A DNA stretch of 64,000 nt, from the NCBI RefSeq assembly GCF_900543425.1, contig NZ_UQRQ01000009.1, positions 82,666 to 146,665 of the forward strand. Direction: 5' to 3'. Shown here piece after piece: positions 1 through 7,421 of the stretch (positions are counted from its first letter, which is position 1; each line of letters opens with the position of its first letter). This DNA comes from an uncultured Sanguibacteroides sp. (GTDB lineage: Bacteria > Bacteroidota > Bacteroidia > Bacteroidales > Marinifilaceae). A program made the position numbers and the translations under genes. The notes under the pieces were generated by a model that was given only the letters and a program-made list of their open reading frames with translations, did not search any database and was not told the origin of the DNA.

Positions 1-630
1 TATTTCGAGGAATACAGGTGTATGAGTTCCATAATCATACAAAGATTTTTCTTCTTTTTTGAGCAAATCAACCGTGCGTTCTCTATTCGTGGAATAAAGT
101 CTATCCGTATTTTTCCTATCTGTCAACAAACCATCCACCCGGAGTAGTTCCACCTCCGTTAAAGTAAAATCATTCACCGGATAAATATCATCATTTGTCA
201 AAATAATACTTTCAACCTGGGGAAAATGTAGTATAACCTCACGTAGTTTCGACACGATATCCAATGGAGGATTATCAATTATGCACTCGTGCGGTACATG
301 AATAACATCTTTCGGCAAATACTCCTCGTTATCCCCTACAACAACGATCTGGAAATCTTCCTTAAAGTGTTTTTTCCAGCCTTTCACGGCCAACTCCAAT
401 TCGTTTCCCTGAACTTCCTCTTTGCGATAAGGAATCACAACGAGCAAAGGCTGTGCCACTTCGTTCAACATCGCCTTGTATTCATCCCGGAGTTCCACGG
501 CAACTTTAAAATCCTCCAGAAGCTTTTTATTTTCCGCTTTCAACTCTTTAATTTCTTTTTCGGAAGTTTGTTTAGCTATTACCACGGGATCCTCCCGGAT
601 AATTTCATTCTTTGTTTTCTTTATTGTCAT
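1..630 (-). CDS. Glycosyltransferase-like (GT-A/Stealth-like) protein, C-terminus outside window
   Basis: An open frame of 210 codons starts at the ATG at 630 and runs off the window edge without a stop, so the C-terminus is missing. Residues 1-60 are Lys/Glu-rich and likely coiled coil. From residue 62 the chain looks like a nucleotide-sugar-binding fold: a hydrophobic strand LLVVIPYRKEE, then FQIVVVGDNEEYLP at 93-106, then IILTNDDIYPVNDF at 142-155. The NDD at 146-148 sits where GT-A enzymes carry their metal-binding DxD, and Stealth-type sugar-phosphate transferases have a similar NDD. The function is inferred from this pattern only. It lies downstream of the virion genes but behind a terminator, so it may be a separate cargo or virion-decoration gene. 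Confidence in the coding call is high, in the enzyme class moderate. Confidence 0.7.
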   Translation of the reverse strand, partial: MTIKKTKNEIIREDPVVIAKQTSEKEIKELKAENKKLLEDFKVAVELRDEYKAMLNEVAQPLLVVIPYRKEEVQGNELELAVKGWKKHFKEDFQIVVVGDNEEYLPKDVIHVPHECIIDNPPLDIVSKLREVILHFPQVESIILTNDDIYPVNDFTLTEVELLRVDGLLTDRKNTDRLYSTNRERTVDLLKKEEKSLYDYGTHTPVFLEI

Positions 631-686
631 ATTCTTACTTGATTATAATCAATAAAAATCAACATTCATCAAGTATTATTCAAGGA

Positions 687-714
687 CAAAAAAAGTCGGC
701 CAAACGACCGACTT
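687..714 (-). terminator. Rho-independent terminator after the capsid operon
   Basis: On the minus strand a 9-bp stem (AAGTCGGTC with GGCCGACTT, one mismatch) around a GTTT loop is followed by a run of T. It lies just past the stop of the 190-residue gene and closes the protease-capsid transcription unit. Confidence 0.75.
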
Positions 715-732
715 CCACTTTAACAAGCCATA

Positions 733-1305
733 CTACACACCTTCTCCACCGGATCCGACTACCGCTTCACCTTGCACCGGAGGTAAAGCTGCCTCGTAAA
801 AACAAGCTCGCCGACCTCTCAGTGATTGCGTTAAAGTTAATTTATTAACATCACCCTCGTTATTGTCAGTCGTTTCGACCGCCATTTGGAGAGGATTATA
901 CCTGCTACCGAATAGCTTTTTCACGTTCTGTTCCGGGTACTGCACGATCGCAAAAAGGTCTTCATTCAGATTATTCTCGACAAAAGCCTCAAATTCCGGC
1001 TCCAAGCTGCCCGGGCGAGAAACCTCAATCGCGGGAATTGAACCTTTGTTATCCGGATCACCTTCCGTCGGCTGAGAAATACTTATACTCGCAGCCGTCA
1101 CCTCGATAGCCACCATTGATTTACCCGCAACCATTCCAATCGGTTGCGAGATAATAATACCCTTTTTATCCGGAACCGGAAAAGTTACCACATCTCGAAT
1201 CCTACCGATCAAAATTCGCGGATCCTTTACTTTCGTCCGTCCACCGTTCGATTCTTTTGGAATCGATACTGGGGAATATACCTCTTCATTTGCCATATAA
1301 CTCAA
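733..1305 (-). CDS. Probable phage virion protein, function unknown
   Basis: A 190-residue protein that starts 9 bp after the capsid gene's stop and ends just before a terminator, so it is the last gene of the head unit. I do not recognise the family. The sequence is beta-rich with few cysteines and ends in a Gly/Ser-rich tail, VVGSGGEGV. That tail closely resembles the C-terminus of the capsid protein encoded next to it (VVGSGSGSEEGV). Position and tail suggest a head decoration or head-tail protein, which is inference. The start could also be the ATG three codons further in (MANEEVYSP). Confidence 0.7.
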   Translation of the reverse strand: MSYMANEEVYSPVSIPKESNGGRTKVKDPRILIGRIRDVVTFPVPDKKGIIISQPIGMVAGKSMVAIEVTAASISISQPTEGDPDNKGSIPAIEVSRPGSLEPEFEAFVENNLNEDLFAIVQYPEQNVKKLFGSRYNPLQMAVETTDNNEGDVNKLTLTQSLRGRRACFYEAALPPVQGEAVVGSGGEGV

Positions 1306-1314
1306 TATTAAAAA

Positions 1315-2784
1315 TTAAACACCTTCTTCTGACCCGGATCCGGAACCAACCACGTCAACAGGAGGCACGTATCCAAATAATAACTCTGCAATTGCAAAAC
1401 CAGTCGCTTCCCACCATTCCGCAAAAATCTTCACGTCATAGTTTTCTCCCTGCATCCAAATTTTCGTCGTTCCCTTATTTTTAGAAAGCAAGTGAATAAA
1501 ATTATCTTTCGGGGTAATGAAAAAACAACCGGTACCAACCATCCCATCCAAAGGAATAAACTCGAAATTCGTGTGTTGCAAACGACGTTTCCCCTCGTCC
1601 TCGTTTTTCGAGTTCGGAAATTTATCATCACGAGCGAGATCATACGTGTTCAACAAATCCGGATCTATGAAAAACGACAATTTCTTTGTCCGGTACTTTT
1701 TCGGGATTTGTTTATAGATCTCATCGAACTGATTGTAGATATTTGCCCTGGTCAACTTCACATCCTTCAACAGGCGGACCATCTTACACGCCGCATTACC
1801 ATGCAGACTCTTCAAAACCGTAACATACCCATCCATGGAGCCGCCTTCATCGCCCTCGTCTCCATCTTTTTTATTCTTGTTTTTCGTTTCGTCGTACACG
1901 CCGATAGCGATTTGCTCGTCACGTTCTTCCTCCACTTTCGGCTTCAGTAACACGTCTATAATGTAGCGAACAATTGGCATATCTTTCGGCTGTAATCCTT
2001 CATCGTACAGATAACCGATAACGTCCTCCATGATCTCTGCCGGTTTCACCGGTAAATTAATCTTGTGTTTCCGATTTTTGATAACGATCGGGGTAAACTT
2101 AACCTGTCCGGAGGGAGTCCAATACGGGGTAAACTTTTGCATCAAATTTGTAATATGCGATTGAATCGCCTGCCACTCCGTCTTTTCTGTCATTTTAGTG
2201 GTCATGTATTGCGTTGCTTGCAATTTCCCAAAAAGCAACGTGATGATCTCGTAACGCATATCGGAAACATATTTCCCGAACTCCGTTTTCAATTCATCCG
2301 TCACAATAGTATCGGCAGCCATAGCTTGCAGACCGTCCCCGTTTGCAACATTATCCAAAACTTTGTTATGAAGAAACCCCATGTTCAAAGAAAATTTCGG
2401 CTTACTTCCTCCGGAAGATAAACTCTCGGCACCCCGATCATCTTCCGCTGATCCGCTCAACGTTTCAATCAAACCGTTAAGATTTTTTTCTTTCTCCTCC
2501 GCAGAAGCTTTGTACTCCTCAAACTTTGTTTTCAAATCATTGTACTTCTGTTGTTGTCCCTCCAGCGTCGCTCTCAAATTAGCAACATCTTCCCCGGAGG
2601 CATCGCCTCCCCCTTTCTCGAAAGTTTCGAGATCTTTCACAAATTGCTCAACGAATTTCTCCCCGTACTTTCCTGTCAGAGTCGCACGCTGTTCCTCCGT
2701 TAGCGTAGATTTTCCGTCCTTTTTCTCTAAAGCGGAAATACCGAGTATTGAATACACGGCCGATAAAACATTTTTAAAATTCAT
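1315..2784 (-). CDS. Phage major capsid protein with N-terminal scaffold-like coiled coil
   Basis: 489 residues, encoded 3 bp after the S49 protease gene. Residues 1-115 are charged and helix-forming, with long Glu/Lys/Gln heptads (around 65-105), like the scaffold or delta domain that head proteases remove. From about residue 130 the chain changes to a mixed fold without long charged helices, consistent with an HK97-type capsid core. This includes a stretch 'YMTTKMTEKTEWQ' and a Gly/Asp/Glu-rich loop near 315-325. The protease-then-capsid order and the coiled-coil N-terminus are the main evidence, since no single capsid motif is decisive. The C-terminus ends GSGSGSEEGV, like the next gene's product. 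A fused scaffold-capsid processed by the neighbouring protease is the likeliest reading. Confidence 0.75.
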   Translation of the reverse strand: MNFKNVLSAVYSILGISALEKKDGKSTLTEEQRATLTGKYGEKFVEQFVKDLETFEKGGGDASGEDVANLRATLEGQQQKYNDLKTKFEEYKASAEEKEKNLNGLIETLSGSAEDDRGAESLSSGGSKPKFSLNMGFLHNKVLDNVANGDGLQAMAADTIVTDELKTEFGKYVSDMRYEIITLLFGKLQATQYMTTKMTEKTEWQAIQSHITNLMQKFTPYWTPSGQVKFTPIVIKNRKHKINLPVKPAEIMEDVIGYLYDEGLQPKDMPIVRYIIDVLLKPKVEEERDEQIAIGVYDETKNKNKKDGDEGDEGGSMDGYVTVLKSLHGNAACKMVRLLKDVKLTRANIYNQFDEIYKQIPKKYRTKKLSFFIDPDLLNTYDLARDDKFPNSKNEDEGKRRLQHTNFEFIPLDGMVGTGCFFITPKDNFIHLLSKNKGTTKIWMQGENYDVKIFAEWWEATGFAIAELLFGYVPPVDVVGSGSGSEEGV

Positions 2785-2787
2785 AGG

Positions 2788-3678
2788 CTAAGAATTTATA
2801 TAATTATTAATTGTATTCTCTGCTTCAAGCTTTTTCGCCATGGAGACAGCTTTAGACAAAGTACCGATATCATCGATAAGACCATACTCCAAAGCTTGTT
2901 TGGCGTAAAACATTTTACCCGATAAAATACCCGGAATCTCAGCGTTTACCCCCGGTCTATTCGCTTTTACCGTTTCCTGAAACTGTATTGCCAAGGGATT
3001 CAGACTCTCTTTCCGAATCTTGTCATACTCGCCCTTCAATGCAAGGTTAAAAGCTTCGTTTTTATCACCCGACGGATCCGCATAAATCTCGTGGAAAACA
3101 TAACCCATTTTTTCATAAACAGGACGCACATCGGCGAAACTACACATCACCCCGATCGATCCGAAACTACTACTGATATTATTATCGGCAATAATTCGAT
3201 CACAAGCCGTCGCGATCCAATATGCTGCGCTTGCCGCCATATCACACGATGCAACGACAGGCTTACCCGTTCCTCTGGTATCCTCGATCGCTTGCACAAG
3301 AACCGCAACGGAATCACAAGCACCTCCACCGGAATCAATACTCAGAACAATAGAAGAAATATTCTCGCAATTACTCGCCTGCCGGATAATTGCAGCAATT
3401 TCATCCGCACCGTAACTGCACCAGGTGCCATACTTGATCATAGTACCATGAATAGGAATTATTGCGGTACTTCCCCTGGGGGCTTTATCGTACTTATCTG
3501 AATCCAACCCATAAACAGACTGTGTAATAGGTTTCGACTCGGATAAGATTTTGGAATACTTTTCATTGCTAAAACCTCCATCCAAAAGTTTATGCACAAG
3601 CACGTGACCTGCCATGATGTCTTCCGGACGGAGGAACCAATTTCCGCGAAGTATTTGAGATAGTAAATGTGGATACAT
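2788..3678 (-). CDS. Phage head-maturation protease, S49 (SppA/protease C-like) family
   Basis: 296 residues. Family S49 serine proteases use a Ser/Lys dyad. Here the serine is probably Ser150 in MAASAAYWIATACD, and the lysine probably Lys206 in ADPSGDKNEAF, in the spacing seen in short SppA and phage protease C. Other family features are visible: IPIHGTM (75-80), SIDSGGGACDS (113-123) and SSFGSIGVM (170-178). It lacks a signal peptide or membrane segment, which fits a cytosolic capsid-processing role rather than signal-peptide degradation. It sits directly before the capsid gene and probably cleaves its coiled-coil N-terminus. A start further upstream is excluded by an in-frame stop 11 codons before the ATG. 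Confidence 0.88.
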   Translation of the reverse strand: MYPHLLSQILRGNWFLRPEDIMAGHVLVHKLLDGGFSNEKYSKILSESKPITQSVYGLDSDKYDKAPRGSTAIIPIHGTMIKYGTWCSYGADEIAAIIRQASNCENISSIVLSIDSGGGACDSVAVLVQAIEDTRGTGKPVVASCDMAASAAYWIATACDRIIADNNISSSFGSIGVMCSFADVRPVYEKMGYVFHEIYADPSGDKNEAFNLALKGEYDKIRKESLNPLAIQFQETVKANRPGVNAEIPGILSGKMFYAKQALEYGLIDDIGTLSKAVSMAKKLEAENTINNYINS

Positions 3679-3765
3679 CTTGTTTTTTATGCCAAGATAT
3701 GACCAAGATCACCATTTCAAAAGGACGAAAAAAAAGCGGAACCATTATCGATCCCACCCTATCTA

Positions 3766-3897
3766 TCAGCTTGATTTATCCACTTTTATTGGAGTTATAC
3801 CTACATTTTCCTCTATCTCTTTCACAAGCTTATCAAGATTCTCCCTGGAGATATTCTTAAACAAATAAACAACCACGTAATTACTATTCTCTTCCAT
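3766..3897 (-). CDS. Small phage protein, 43 residues, unknown
   Basis: A short frame whose ATG lies inside the last codons of the 88-residue gene upstream (14-bp overlap), so it could be translationally coupled. The product (MEENSNYVVVYLFKN...) has a compact alpha/beta-like pattern and no known motif. It would fill the gap before the S49 protease gene. Evidence is limited to frame, overlap and position. Confidence 0.4.
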   Translation of the reverse strand: MEENSNYVVVYLFKNISRENLDKLVKEIEENVGITPIKVDKSS

Positions 3898-4150
3898 AAT
3901 GTACCTCCATTTCTATCAAATGACCATACAAACCGGTAAGCGAGGAATAAGTTTCCTCCAGATGTTGCGATAACTCGTATACTTCCCGATCCATCTCTTC
4001 ATCAATCTCCGGGAGAATACTTTCGTCAAAACATTCTTTCAAAAACAAACGGATCTTCACGTTATCAACGAGTAAATCGTTGACAAATTTTTTATCCGAC
4101 TGAATAGCGGACATGATTTCCTCTTTCGAGGGTGTTTCTTTCTTTTTCAT
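3884..4150 (-). CDS. Small acidic phage protein, unknown
   Basis: 88 residues from the ATG at 4150 (MKKKETPSKEEIM). The frame is open 30 codons further up, but those codons look like noncoding sequence, so this start is preferred. The protein is acidic and largely helical, with a Glu-rich middle (SILPEIDEEMDREVYELSQHLEE) that could form a coiled coil. It is the first or second gene of the protease-capsid unit. No family recognised. An imperfect palindrome AGGTACA/TGTACCT lies 20-50 bp upstream (4172-4178 and 4193-4199) and could be a regulator site. Confidence 0.6.
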   Translation of the reverse strand: MKKKETPSKEEIMSAIQSDKKFVNDLLVDNVKIRLFLKECFDESILPEIDEEMDREVYELSQHLEETYSSLTGLYGHLIEMEVHYGRE

Positions 4151-4401
4151 ATGTGTAATTTTTGAACATATAGGTACAAAATACAAAAACGGTGTACCTG
4201 TCCCGTTGTTCAAAGTCTTACACAAGGCTCGCCAATACAATTACGATATTGGCACGGGGGTATACACCGCATATCTTTATATTTTCTTCACTGATAGATA
4301 TAAAAAATCCACTCTTGTGAATCCAAGGGTGGTCTATCTCCACCTTGCATAATAACTTTGAACACTGCGAAGATGAGAATTTATTCCGAGAAAACAAAAT
4401 A

Positions 4402-4423
4402 AAAGCGGGAAAACTCCCGTTTT
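4402..4423 (-). terminator. Terminator after the lipoprotein gene
   Basis: A 9-bp stem with a 4-nt loop (AAACGGGA-type arm, one G:T pair), A-rich on one side and T-rich on the other, 5 bp past the lipoprotein stop on the minus strand. The roughly 250 bp between it and 4150 hold no gene that I can support. Confidence 0.6.
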
Positions 4424-4427
4424 ACCA

Positions 4428-5084
4428 CTATTCAAATTTACTATCCAACAACTTCCAATTATTTATATCATTCCATTCTTTCCCGTTCCACTCCAATTTA
4501 AGTTTATAATGAGTACGTATTGTAGCCCCTAATGAATTCTGAGCATCCACATACGACAATGCAGTATAGACGTTCGGCTCCACTTCCTCCACAACGCAAT
4601 CACTACAAAAATCAGCCGTTTTAGGTGATTTCAATTGTCTTTTTACAAAATTCTCTGCAATGATTGAAACTCTTGTTCTCATTTGTCCTTCAATCTTCTT
4701 GGACTTACTAATTACTGTTTTAATATATTGTTTTTCATGACGAGGCTTATATGTAGCCACGGTACCAAACATAATTACACCATATTCTTCTCCATGTTCA
4801 ATATAATTAGGTATATGAAAATAAACAACCTTTTTGTCTATTTTTAATGAATCTGCAACCAATTGTAAATACCTTCTATTCAAAGTATCAGAAGTCAATA
4901 TTCTTACATATTTTTCTGATCGCTTATAAATACTACAAGTAATTCCATTAATACTAACTTCCGCTTTAGATTCACTTACAATGCTTTCTTTTGATTGTGT
5001 TTTAACTTTATTTTCACACGCTACAAACATACATCCCAACCATATAATCATAATCATAAATAAGACTTTCATCACAACTCTCAT
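4428..5084 (-). CDS. Prophage-borne lipoprotein of unknown function
   Basis: 218 residues. The N-terminus is a lipoprotein signal: two positive residues, a hydrophobic core (VLFMIMIIWLGCMF) and a lipobox VAC with the lipidated Cys at about 23, followed by Glu-Asn. The mature part is hydrophilic and contains two cysteines close together (FCSDC, about residue 163-167). It stands alone between two terminators, with its own intergenic space, inside the phage region. That is the usual layout of a cargo ('moron') gene expressed from the prophage. It could alter the host surface or exclude other phages, which is inference only. The ATG at 5084 or the one four codons inside both give a good signal peptide. 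Confidence 0.75.
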   Translation of the reverse strand: MRVVMKVLFMIMIIWLGCMFVACENKVKTQSKESIVSESKAEVSINGITCSIYKRSEKYVRILTSDTLNRRYLQLVADSLKIDKKVVYFHIPNYIEHGEEYGVIMFGTVATYKPRHEKQYIKTVISKSKKIEGQMRTRVSIIAENFVKRQLKSPKTADFCSDCVVEEVEPNVYTALSYVDAQNSLGATIRTHYKLKLEWNGKEWNDINNWKLLDSKFE

Positions 5085-5154
5085 CTTTTAATTAAACATA
5101 GATAACCTTTCCAAACATACAACGATTTGCTAACAATTCAAAAAAAACATCAAT

Positions 5155-5186
5155 AAAAAAGCCCCGGTAACTATTCCAGGGCTTTT
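5155..5186 (-). terminator. Terminator after hicB
   Basis: On the minus strand a stem pairing AAAAGCCC-GG with CC-GGGCTTTT, with one bulge, ends in a run of six T. It lies 20 bp past the HicB stop. Its loop side contains GGTAACTATT, also found in the hicAB operator at 5908-5917. Confidence 0.7.
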
Positions 5187-5205
5187 CACGTGTGATAAAC
5201 TTGCT

Positions 5206-5616
5206 TTACATTCCGGTAAAGCGTATATTACTCAATTCTACTGCAAATTCTTTCAATCCGTTTTCGATTCTCTCTTTTACTTTTCTACCCGGCTTTTTTA
5301 TACCGGCAACATATTGCCGCATCAAACTTTCATTAATTCCTGCAATTCGAGCCAAAAGACTTTGATTCAAAGTACCGTTAAAACTATCAATCAAAGCGGA
5401 AATATCCTCAAAAATAAAATTAAATGAATACTCCTCACTCATCCAGTCCTGACGTTCCTCTTCGTACAATCCCTCAAAATGAAACTCTAAACCGGAACGC
5501 AAATCCCTTTTAAGTTTATCGAAAGAAGGGCGAGAAATCACAAAACCATCCACATCCCGCAAATGAGCCGATACAGATTTTTCATTCTTACATACTATTA
5601 CGTCCAATACTTTCAT
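5206..5616 (-). CDS. hicB: HicB-family antitoxin
   Basis: 136 residues. The N-terminal part (about 1-75) has the HicB partial RNase-H fold pattern: a strand start MKVLDVIVCKNEKSVSAHLRDVDGFVISRPSFDKLKRDLRSGLEF. Residues 85-125 form a helix-turn-helix (LNQSLLARIAGINESLMRQYVAGIKKPGRKVKERI) that would bind the operator upstream of hicA. It follows hicA by 45 bp on the same strand and ends before a terminator, so the pair is a two-gene unit in toxin-antitoxin order. The antitoxin neutralises HicA and represses the pair (known for the family). Confidence 0.85.
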   Translation of the reverse strand: MKVLDVIVCKNEKSVSAHLRDVDGFVISRPSFDKLKRDLRSGLEFHFEGLYEEERQDWMSEEYSFNFIFEDISALIDSFNGTLNQSLLARIAGINESLMRQYVAGIKKPGRKVKERIENGLKEFAVELSNIRFTGM

Positions 5617-5661
5617 AATACCAAATTTAATTTATAGTGTGTGCGTGCGATTACGCGGATT

Positions 5662-5880
5662 TTACTCCGCGTAATCTTTAAACTTGATCCCAGCTTGTTT
5701 TTCCATGCTTTTTAAATTATTCATGGAAACATCTTCCGATAATTTACCATCGACAGTAACAGTCCTCCTAATAGTCGGATGTTTAAACTGCCTATGGCTA
5801 GTACCGTTTTGTCTGGCGAGGTACCAACCTAAAGAGGTCAGGATTTTAATCACCTCCCTGATCGTAAACAATCTTTTCAT
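5662..5880 (-). CDS. hicA: HicA-family mRNA interferase toxin
   Basis: 72 residues from the ATG at 5880 (MKRLFTIREVIKILTSLGWYL). HicA toxins are small double-stranded-RNA-binding-fold proteins that cleave mRNA with a conserved histidine. Here it is His29 in GTSHRQFKHP, and the typical G-W near residue 18 is present. An upstream in-frame ATG at 5946 would add 22 residues and overlap the previous gene. It would also place the inverted repeat at 5905-5929 inside the gene, so the inner start is chosen. The length fits the family. Partner antitoxin is downstream. Confidence 0.87.
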   Translation of the reverse strand: MKRLFTIREVIKILTSLGWYLARQNGTSHRQFKHPTIRRTVTVDGKLSEDVSMNNLKSMEKQAGIKFKDYAE

Positions 5881-5904
5881 AGAACTAAGTTTATCACACA
5901 TCAC

Positions 5905-5929
5905 AAAGGTAACTATTTTCGTTACCTTT
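5905..5929 (-). promoter_or_regulatory. Candidate hicAB operator
   Basis: A perfect inverted repeat with 9-bp arms (AAAGGTAAC at 5905-5913, GTTACCTTT at 5921-5929) and a 7-bp spacer, centred about 37 bp before the hicA ATG. HicB antitoxins with a C-terminal HTH bind such palindromes to autoregulate. The link is inferred from position. Confidence 0.6.
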
Positions 5930-5945
5930 CCAAAATAATTTGACA

Positions 5946-6368
5946 TTATTTTTCGACTAATTTCAATAATCGGTGTATTGTTTTACAGACAAATTCGAAT
6001 TTATAAACCGAACTATTATCAATATTTATGTTTGCAGTAAGGAATACGGGAAACACCGATGTTCCCATGATCTCAATTTCCCCGGTAGAATACTCTATCT
6101 TCACGATCAAACGAGAGCATTCAAGGTTATTAATCAATTTATTATTAGACTCTTGAACGGTTACATTACAAGACAATTTCTGCTCGTAACTTGTTCCGGA
6201 TTCACTATTTTCCGATTTCTCTGAAAATTTAATTGTTTTTAAAGTCGGCTTCAACTCATAAAACGACTCATCCGGTAGCAATTCGATCCATACCGAGGAT
6301 CCACTGACTTGGAACAAATTTATTGCCCGAAAAGCGACTACTGAAATCCCAATTATTTGCCTTAACAT
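5946..6368 (-). CDS. Hypothetical phage protein
   Basis: 140 residues, no recognised family. The sequence is beta-rich, with a Ser/Glu/Asn-rich middle and few charged helices (WIELLPDESFYELKP, LIVKIEYSTGEIEIMG). It has no convincing signal peptide despite a mildly hydrophobic N-terminus. It lies between the 164-residue protein and the hicAB pair, both on the same strand. Confidence 0.6.
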   Translation of the reverse strand: MLRQIIGISVVAFRAINLFQVSGSSVWIELLPDESFYELKPTLKTIKFSEKSENSESGTSYEQKLSCNVTVQESNNKLINNLECSRLIVKIEYSTGEIEIMGTSVFPVFLTANINIDNSSVYKFEFVCKTIHRLLKLVEK

Positions 6369-6455
6369 TGTAAATTATTTGTCTTTTAGTTACTATAAAA
6401 CAATTCGAAATTCATTATTTCTTTCCCAAAAGCTGAAATTAATCATAACTCCATA

Positions 6456-6950
6456 TCAATCAACAATTTTAATATCATCAAATATGATTTTTCTTGTTTT
6501 TTTCTTGTAACGGTAGTCGGATTTTTTCACTGCTTCATAACTTACAGCCGTATTCTTAATATTATAAGCATCCAGAATAGCTTCAATGATCTCCTTTTGC
6601 GTGTATTTTTTCCGGTACCCCGCCTCAAACAATAATCGCATCCTCTGGTTAAACTCCGTCTCAATATAATCCTTAATTTTCTCTTCTCCCCATCGAGAAA
6701 CATACAAAAATCTCGAAACGAGCGTATAACGATTTGCCGCTGTCACCGGGATAACGAATGCCACGGCATTTGCCATGCTATTCGATCTAACCGGCAAGTC
6801 AGAAACTAACATGTGAGAATAAATGTGCTTTCCGATATCGTGCCCCCGTTTCAAAATTACACGTCCTTGCTTATCACAGCCCAACTCGTGCCGACAATAG
6901 TCAGATAAATGAGCAGGCAAATTCACGATCAAAATTGTTTCTCTTTTCAT
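6456..6950 (-). CDS. Hypothetical phage protein, basic C-terminus
   Basis: 164 residues from the ATG at 6950 (MKRETILIVNLPAHL). The 18 codons upstream contain two more ATGs but read as poor coding sequence. The protein has a mixed N-terminal part with DIGKHIYSHMLVSDLPVR near residue 40-57, a helical middle, and a strongly basic tail (SDYRYKKKTRKIIF). This suggests nucleic-acid contact. It is the first gene beyond the repeat cluster at 7062-7360, so a role in replication is possible, but no family is recognised. Confidence 0.65.
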   Translation of the reverse strand: MKRETILIVNLPAHLSDYCRHELGCDKQGRVILKRGHDIGKHIYSHMLVSDLPVRSNSMANAVAFVIPVTAANRYTLVSRFLYVSRWGEEKIKDYIETEFNQRMRLLFEAGYRKKYTQKEIIEAILDAYNIKNTAVSYEAVKKSDYRYKKKTRKIIFDDIKIVD

Positions 6951-7061
6951 ATCCCAACTTTTTCTCAAAAATATACTTTTTGACATGAAAGTCAAATTAT
7001 TCACATTTAAAAGTTATATTATTAATTCATTTGATTGATTTTTCAACAAAGAACAAGAAAA

Positions 7062-7360
7062 TTTGACGGAATAAGTATTCAAACACACTTAATTATCTGT
7101 TTACCAACACTGTAAATCTCCGTCAAACTCCGTCAAAGTTCAAATACACGAATTTACAAATCTAACGGAGCAAAAAAAACAGAACTACAAATAATTATAA
7201 ATCAAATAATTGAATCATTTTTTTACTCCGTCAGAATATAAGACTACTAAAACTCAATCCGTCAAAGCAAATATATTGACGGAATTTTGACGGAGCATTT
7301 GACGGAGATTAACAACCTGATTATCTTTTATTTATTATTTACTCCGTCAACTCCGTCAAA
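7062..7360. repeat. Iteron-like repeat cluster, candidate phage replication origin
   Basis: About ten copies of the motif TTTGACGGAG, or its complement CTCCGTCAAA, within 300 bp. Complement copies: 7118-7127 and 7128-7137 (tandem), 7226-7233, 7258-7266, 7342-7350 and 7351-7360 (tandem). Direct copies: 7062-7070, 7276-7283, 7286-7295 and 7298-7307. A degenerate one is at 7163-7170. The spacer DNA is very AT-rich. There is no gene from 6951 to 7421, and the repeats fill this gap. Iterons beside a primase-helicase gene are the classic layout of a phage or plasmid origin. Multiple regulator-binding sites are the alternative. Confidence 0.7.
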
Positions 7361-7421
7361 TAAAATGAAAAAATAATATCATAAATAAATAGTATATGGA
7401 AGGCGCAAAAAAAAAGCTGTA

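Noticed and set aside
4353..4360. Plus-strand TAACTTTG promoter match in the phage region
   Set aside because: There is no plus-strand gene after it and no -33 element. Likely chance.
5881..5946. Longer HicA start at 5946
   Set aside because: It would overlap the preceding gene, place the palindrome inside the gene and exceed the family length.
7062..7360. Possible CRISPR array from repeated motifs
   Set aside because: The repeats are only about 10 bp, occur in both orientations and have uneven spacing, with no cas genes. This is iteron-like.
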